Assembly (NCBI RefSeq): GCF_032190635.1
Contig: NZ_JAVLAS010000001.1
Location: forward strand, 1,426,001 to 1,490,000
Direction of reading: 5' to 3'
From: Levilactobacillus zymae
GTDB taxonomy: Bacteria; Bacillota; Bacilli; Lactobacillales; Lactobacillaceae
DNA length: 64,000 nt
The notes under the pieces were generated by a model, which made no database searches, had not been told where the DNA came from, and saw only the letters and a list, made by a program, of their open reading frames with translations. The position numbers and the translations under genes were made by a program. This document shows, one piece after another, positions 62,256 to 64,000 of the stretch. Each line of letters begins with the position of its first letter. Within the stretch, counting starts at the first letter, position 1.

Positions 62256-63161
62256 ATGGATAATCCAAATTATAAATCGGGTTTCGTGGCCATCGTGGGC
62301 CGGCCAAACGTGGGGAAGTCCACGTTTTTGAACCGAGTCATCGGTCAAAAAATCGCCATCATGTCGAACACGGCCCAGACCACCCGGAACAAGATTCAGG
62401 GGATCTACACCACCGATGACGCGCAAATCGTGTTTATCGATACGCCGGGGGTCCACAAGCCCAAGACGGAACTGGGCGACTACATGGTCAAGTCGGCGTT
62501 ATCCGCACTAAACGAAGTTGACGCCATTCTGTTCATGATTAACGCCGCCGAAAAGCGCGGGGCCGGGGATAACTTCATTATTGACCGTCTGAAGAACGCT
62601 AAGGCGCCGGTCTACCTGTTGATCAACAAGATTGACCAGATTCATCCCGACGACTTGTTAACGGTCATGGACCAATACAAAAAGGCCTTACCTTGGAAGG
62701 CCGTTTACCCAATTTCGGCGCTGGAAGGCAATAATGTCGACGAATTTCTGGGCGACCTGGTGGACCAGATGCCGCATGGTCCCCAGTATTACCCCGAGGA
62801 TCAGCTGACGGACCACCCCGAACGGTTTGTGGTCAGTGAACTGATTCGCGAAAAAATCTTCATGTTGACGCGCGAAGAGGTGCCGCATTCCGTGGCCGTC
62901 GAAATCGAAAGCATGAAGACCCAAAAGAACGACCAGGTCCGCATTGAAGCCACAATCATCGTGGAACGGCCGACCCAGAAGGGGATTATGATCGGTAAGG
63001 GGGGTAGTATGCTCAAGAAGATTGGGACGCTGGCCCGGCAAGACATCGAACACCTGTTGGGCAGTTCGGTCTACTTGCAACTGTTCGTGAAGGTTCAACC
63101 CGGTTGGCGCGATAAATCCAGCCTGTTGAAATCTTACGGCTACCGCAAGAGTGATATCTAA
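62256..63161 (+). CDS. era: GTPase Era
   Basis: Essential GTPase binding the 3' end of 16S rRNA for 30S maturation. 301 aa. G1 [11 protein letters not shown]2 TTRN, G3 [10 protein letters not shown]4 NKID; C-terminal KH domain with [24 protein letters not shown] upstream of the ATG. Confidence 0.98.
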   Translation: MDNPNYKSGFVAIVGRPNVGKSTFLNRVIGQKIAIMSNTAQTTRNKIQGIYTTDDAQIVFIDTPGVHKPKTELGDYMVKSALSALNEVDAILFMINAAEKRGAGDNFIIDRLKNAKAPVYLLINKIDQIHPDDLLTVMDQYKKALPWKAVYPISALEGNNVDEFLGDLVDQMPHGPQYYPEDQLTDHPERFVVSELIREKIFMLTREEVPHSVAVEIESMKTQKNDQVRIEATIIVERPTQKGIMIGKGGSMLKKIGTLARQDIEHLLGSSVYLQLFVKVQPGWRDKSSLLKSYGYRKSDI

Positions 63162-63177
63162 AACTAATCGTTTAAAA

Positions 63178-63217
63178 ACGGTGTTCGCGGGTCCGGCCGG
63201 CGAGCACCGTTTCGTTT
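63178..63217 (+). terminator. Hairpin between era and recO
   Basis: ACGGTGTTCGC / GCGAGCACCGT with an 18-base GC-rich loop; the T run TTCGTTT is poor, so termination is likely partial. Confidence 0.5.
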
Positions 63218-63230
63218 GAGGAGGGATCCC

Positions 63231-64000
63231 ATGGCTCATCACGTCACAGATTTTCACGGCATCCTGCTGTTTCGGCGAGATTACGCCGAACGGGACTACC
63301 TAGTCAAGTTTTTAACCCAGGAGTTTGGCAAAAAGATGTTTCTGGTTCGTGGGGCCAAGAAACGCGGGTTCAAGATGACCGCCGATATCTTGCCGTTTAC
63401 CGTGGGCAGCTACGTGGGCGACATCGCCGATACGGGGTTGTCTTACATTCGTACGCCCCGGGAAACCAGCCAGTTTCAGGGCATCGGCGAAGACATCTTT
63501 AAGAACGCCTATGCGACCTACATCATGAGTCTAGTGGACGTGGCCTTTCCGGATAGTCAACCGCTACCGGACTGGTATCACCGGGTGTACCGGGCATTGG
63601 AACTCATCGATGAGGGCCAAAATCCGGCCATCGTGACCAACATCATGGAGATTCAACTGATGCCTGCCTTTGGGGTGGCCCCGCAGTTACAGGGCTGTGC
63701 CATTTGCGGTCGCACGGACCTACCGTTCGATTATTCGGAAAGCTACGGGGGGCTACTGTGTCAACAACACTGGGCGGCCGACCCGCACCGGTTGCATCTG
63801 AGTCCGCGCACGGTCTACTATCTGCGCCAATTTTTGGTGATCGACCTGGATAAGGTCCATCAGATCAAGGTTAAGCCCAGCACCGAACACGCCTTACGCC
63901 AGCTGATGGATGAAATCTACGCGAGTCAAATCGGGGTGCATCCCAAGAGTAAGCGGTTCTTGGACCAGATGCAGTCTTGGGCGCCACGGTTACAAACGCC
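63231..64000 (+). CDS. recO: DNA repair protein RecO, 3'-truncated
   Basis: Recombination mediator that helps RecA load on SSB-coated DNA. 256 codons are visible and the frame runs off the window. OB fold at the N terminus (FHGILLFRRDYAERDYLVKFL), and the zinc motif CAICGR...LLCQQHW near residues 158-181. GAGGAGGGA lies before the ATG at 63231. Follows era, the usual order. Confidence 0.95.
   Translation, partial: MAHHVTDFHGILLFRRDYAERDYLVKFLTQEFGKKMFLVRGAKKRGFKMTADILPFTVGSYVGDIADTGLSYIRTPRETSQFQGIGEDIFKNAYATYIMSLVDVAFPDSQPLPDWYHRVYRALELIDEGQNPAIVTNIMEIQLMPAFGVAPQLQGCAICGRTDLPFDYSESYGGLLCQQHWAADPHRLHLSPRTVYYLRQFLVIDLDKVHQIKVKPSTEHALRQLMDEIYASQIGVHPKSKRFLDQMQSWAPRLQT

Overview
The window is about 64 kb of a low-G+C Gram-positive (Firmicutes) chromosome, most likely a lactobacillus of the Levilactobacillus/Lactiplantibacillus kind. 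This rests on lactobacillus-type gene order, AAAGGAGG ribosome binding sites with ATG, GTG and TTG starts, a T-box riboswitch, CIRCE operators, a dltXABCD operon, PolC polymerase and frequent CGG/GTT/GCC codons. The species call is inference; no 16S gene is present.

Layout. 1-20.4 kb is a conserved translation, envelope and replication block: rpsB (partial), tsf, pyrH, frr, an unknown gene, uppS, cdsA, rseP, proS, polC, then rimP-nusA-rnpM(ylxR)-ylxQ-infB-rbfA and truB-ribF. 20.5-25.5 kb is the HrcA-controlled heat-shock operon hrcA-grpE-dnaK-dnaJ with two CIRCE-type operators. 25.8-30.3 kb is dltXABCD (D-alanylation of teichoic acids, with the 49-aa DltX), followed by lepA.

32.5-35.9 kb is a large type I-E-style CRISPR array: 56 repeats of 29 nt and 55 spacers. 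No cas gene lies anywhere in the window. All repeats are identical in the first 28 bases except the last, and base 29 is always a pyrimidine (28 C, 28 T). Immediately downstream, 35.9-36.85 kb is a small island of very short phage-like ORFs, one of them frameshifted, that ends in a 16-base half repeat. This junction is the most unusual part of the window.

37-39.9 kb holds small genes: a winged-helix regulator with a perfect palindrome over its -10 box, a small secreted protein, mscL and three unknowns. 39.9-45.5 kb carries prmA, rsmE, a membrane protein, rel(A), dtd and a HAD phosphatase. 45.5-47.3 kb (minus strand) has a fructosamine-kinase-family gene and a cell-wall amidase. 47.4-50.8 kb is a T-box-controlled hisS-aspS operon. 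50.9-56.7 kb has msrA, a YitT protein, a teichoic-acid polymerase/export cluster (two glycerophosphotransferases around tagG, without tagH) and nfo. 56.9-64 kb has ppsR, rpsU, an oxidoreductase, yqeY, a GNAT acetyltransferase, phoH-ybeY-dgkA-era and the start of recO.

The genes are mostly housekeeping: translation and its quality control, the stringent response, wall polymer synthesis (undecaprenyl phosphate, teichoic acid export and D-alanylation) and repair. The array and island at 32.5-36.9 kb are the only clearly accessory region.
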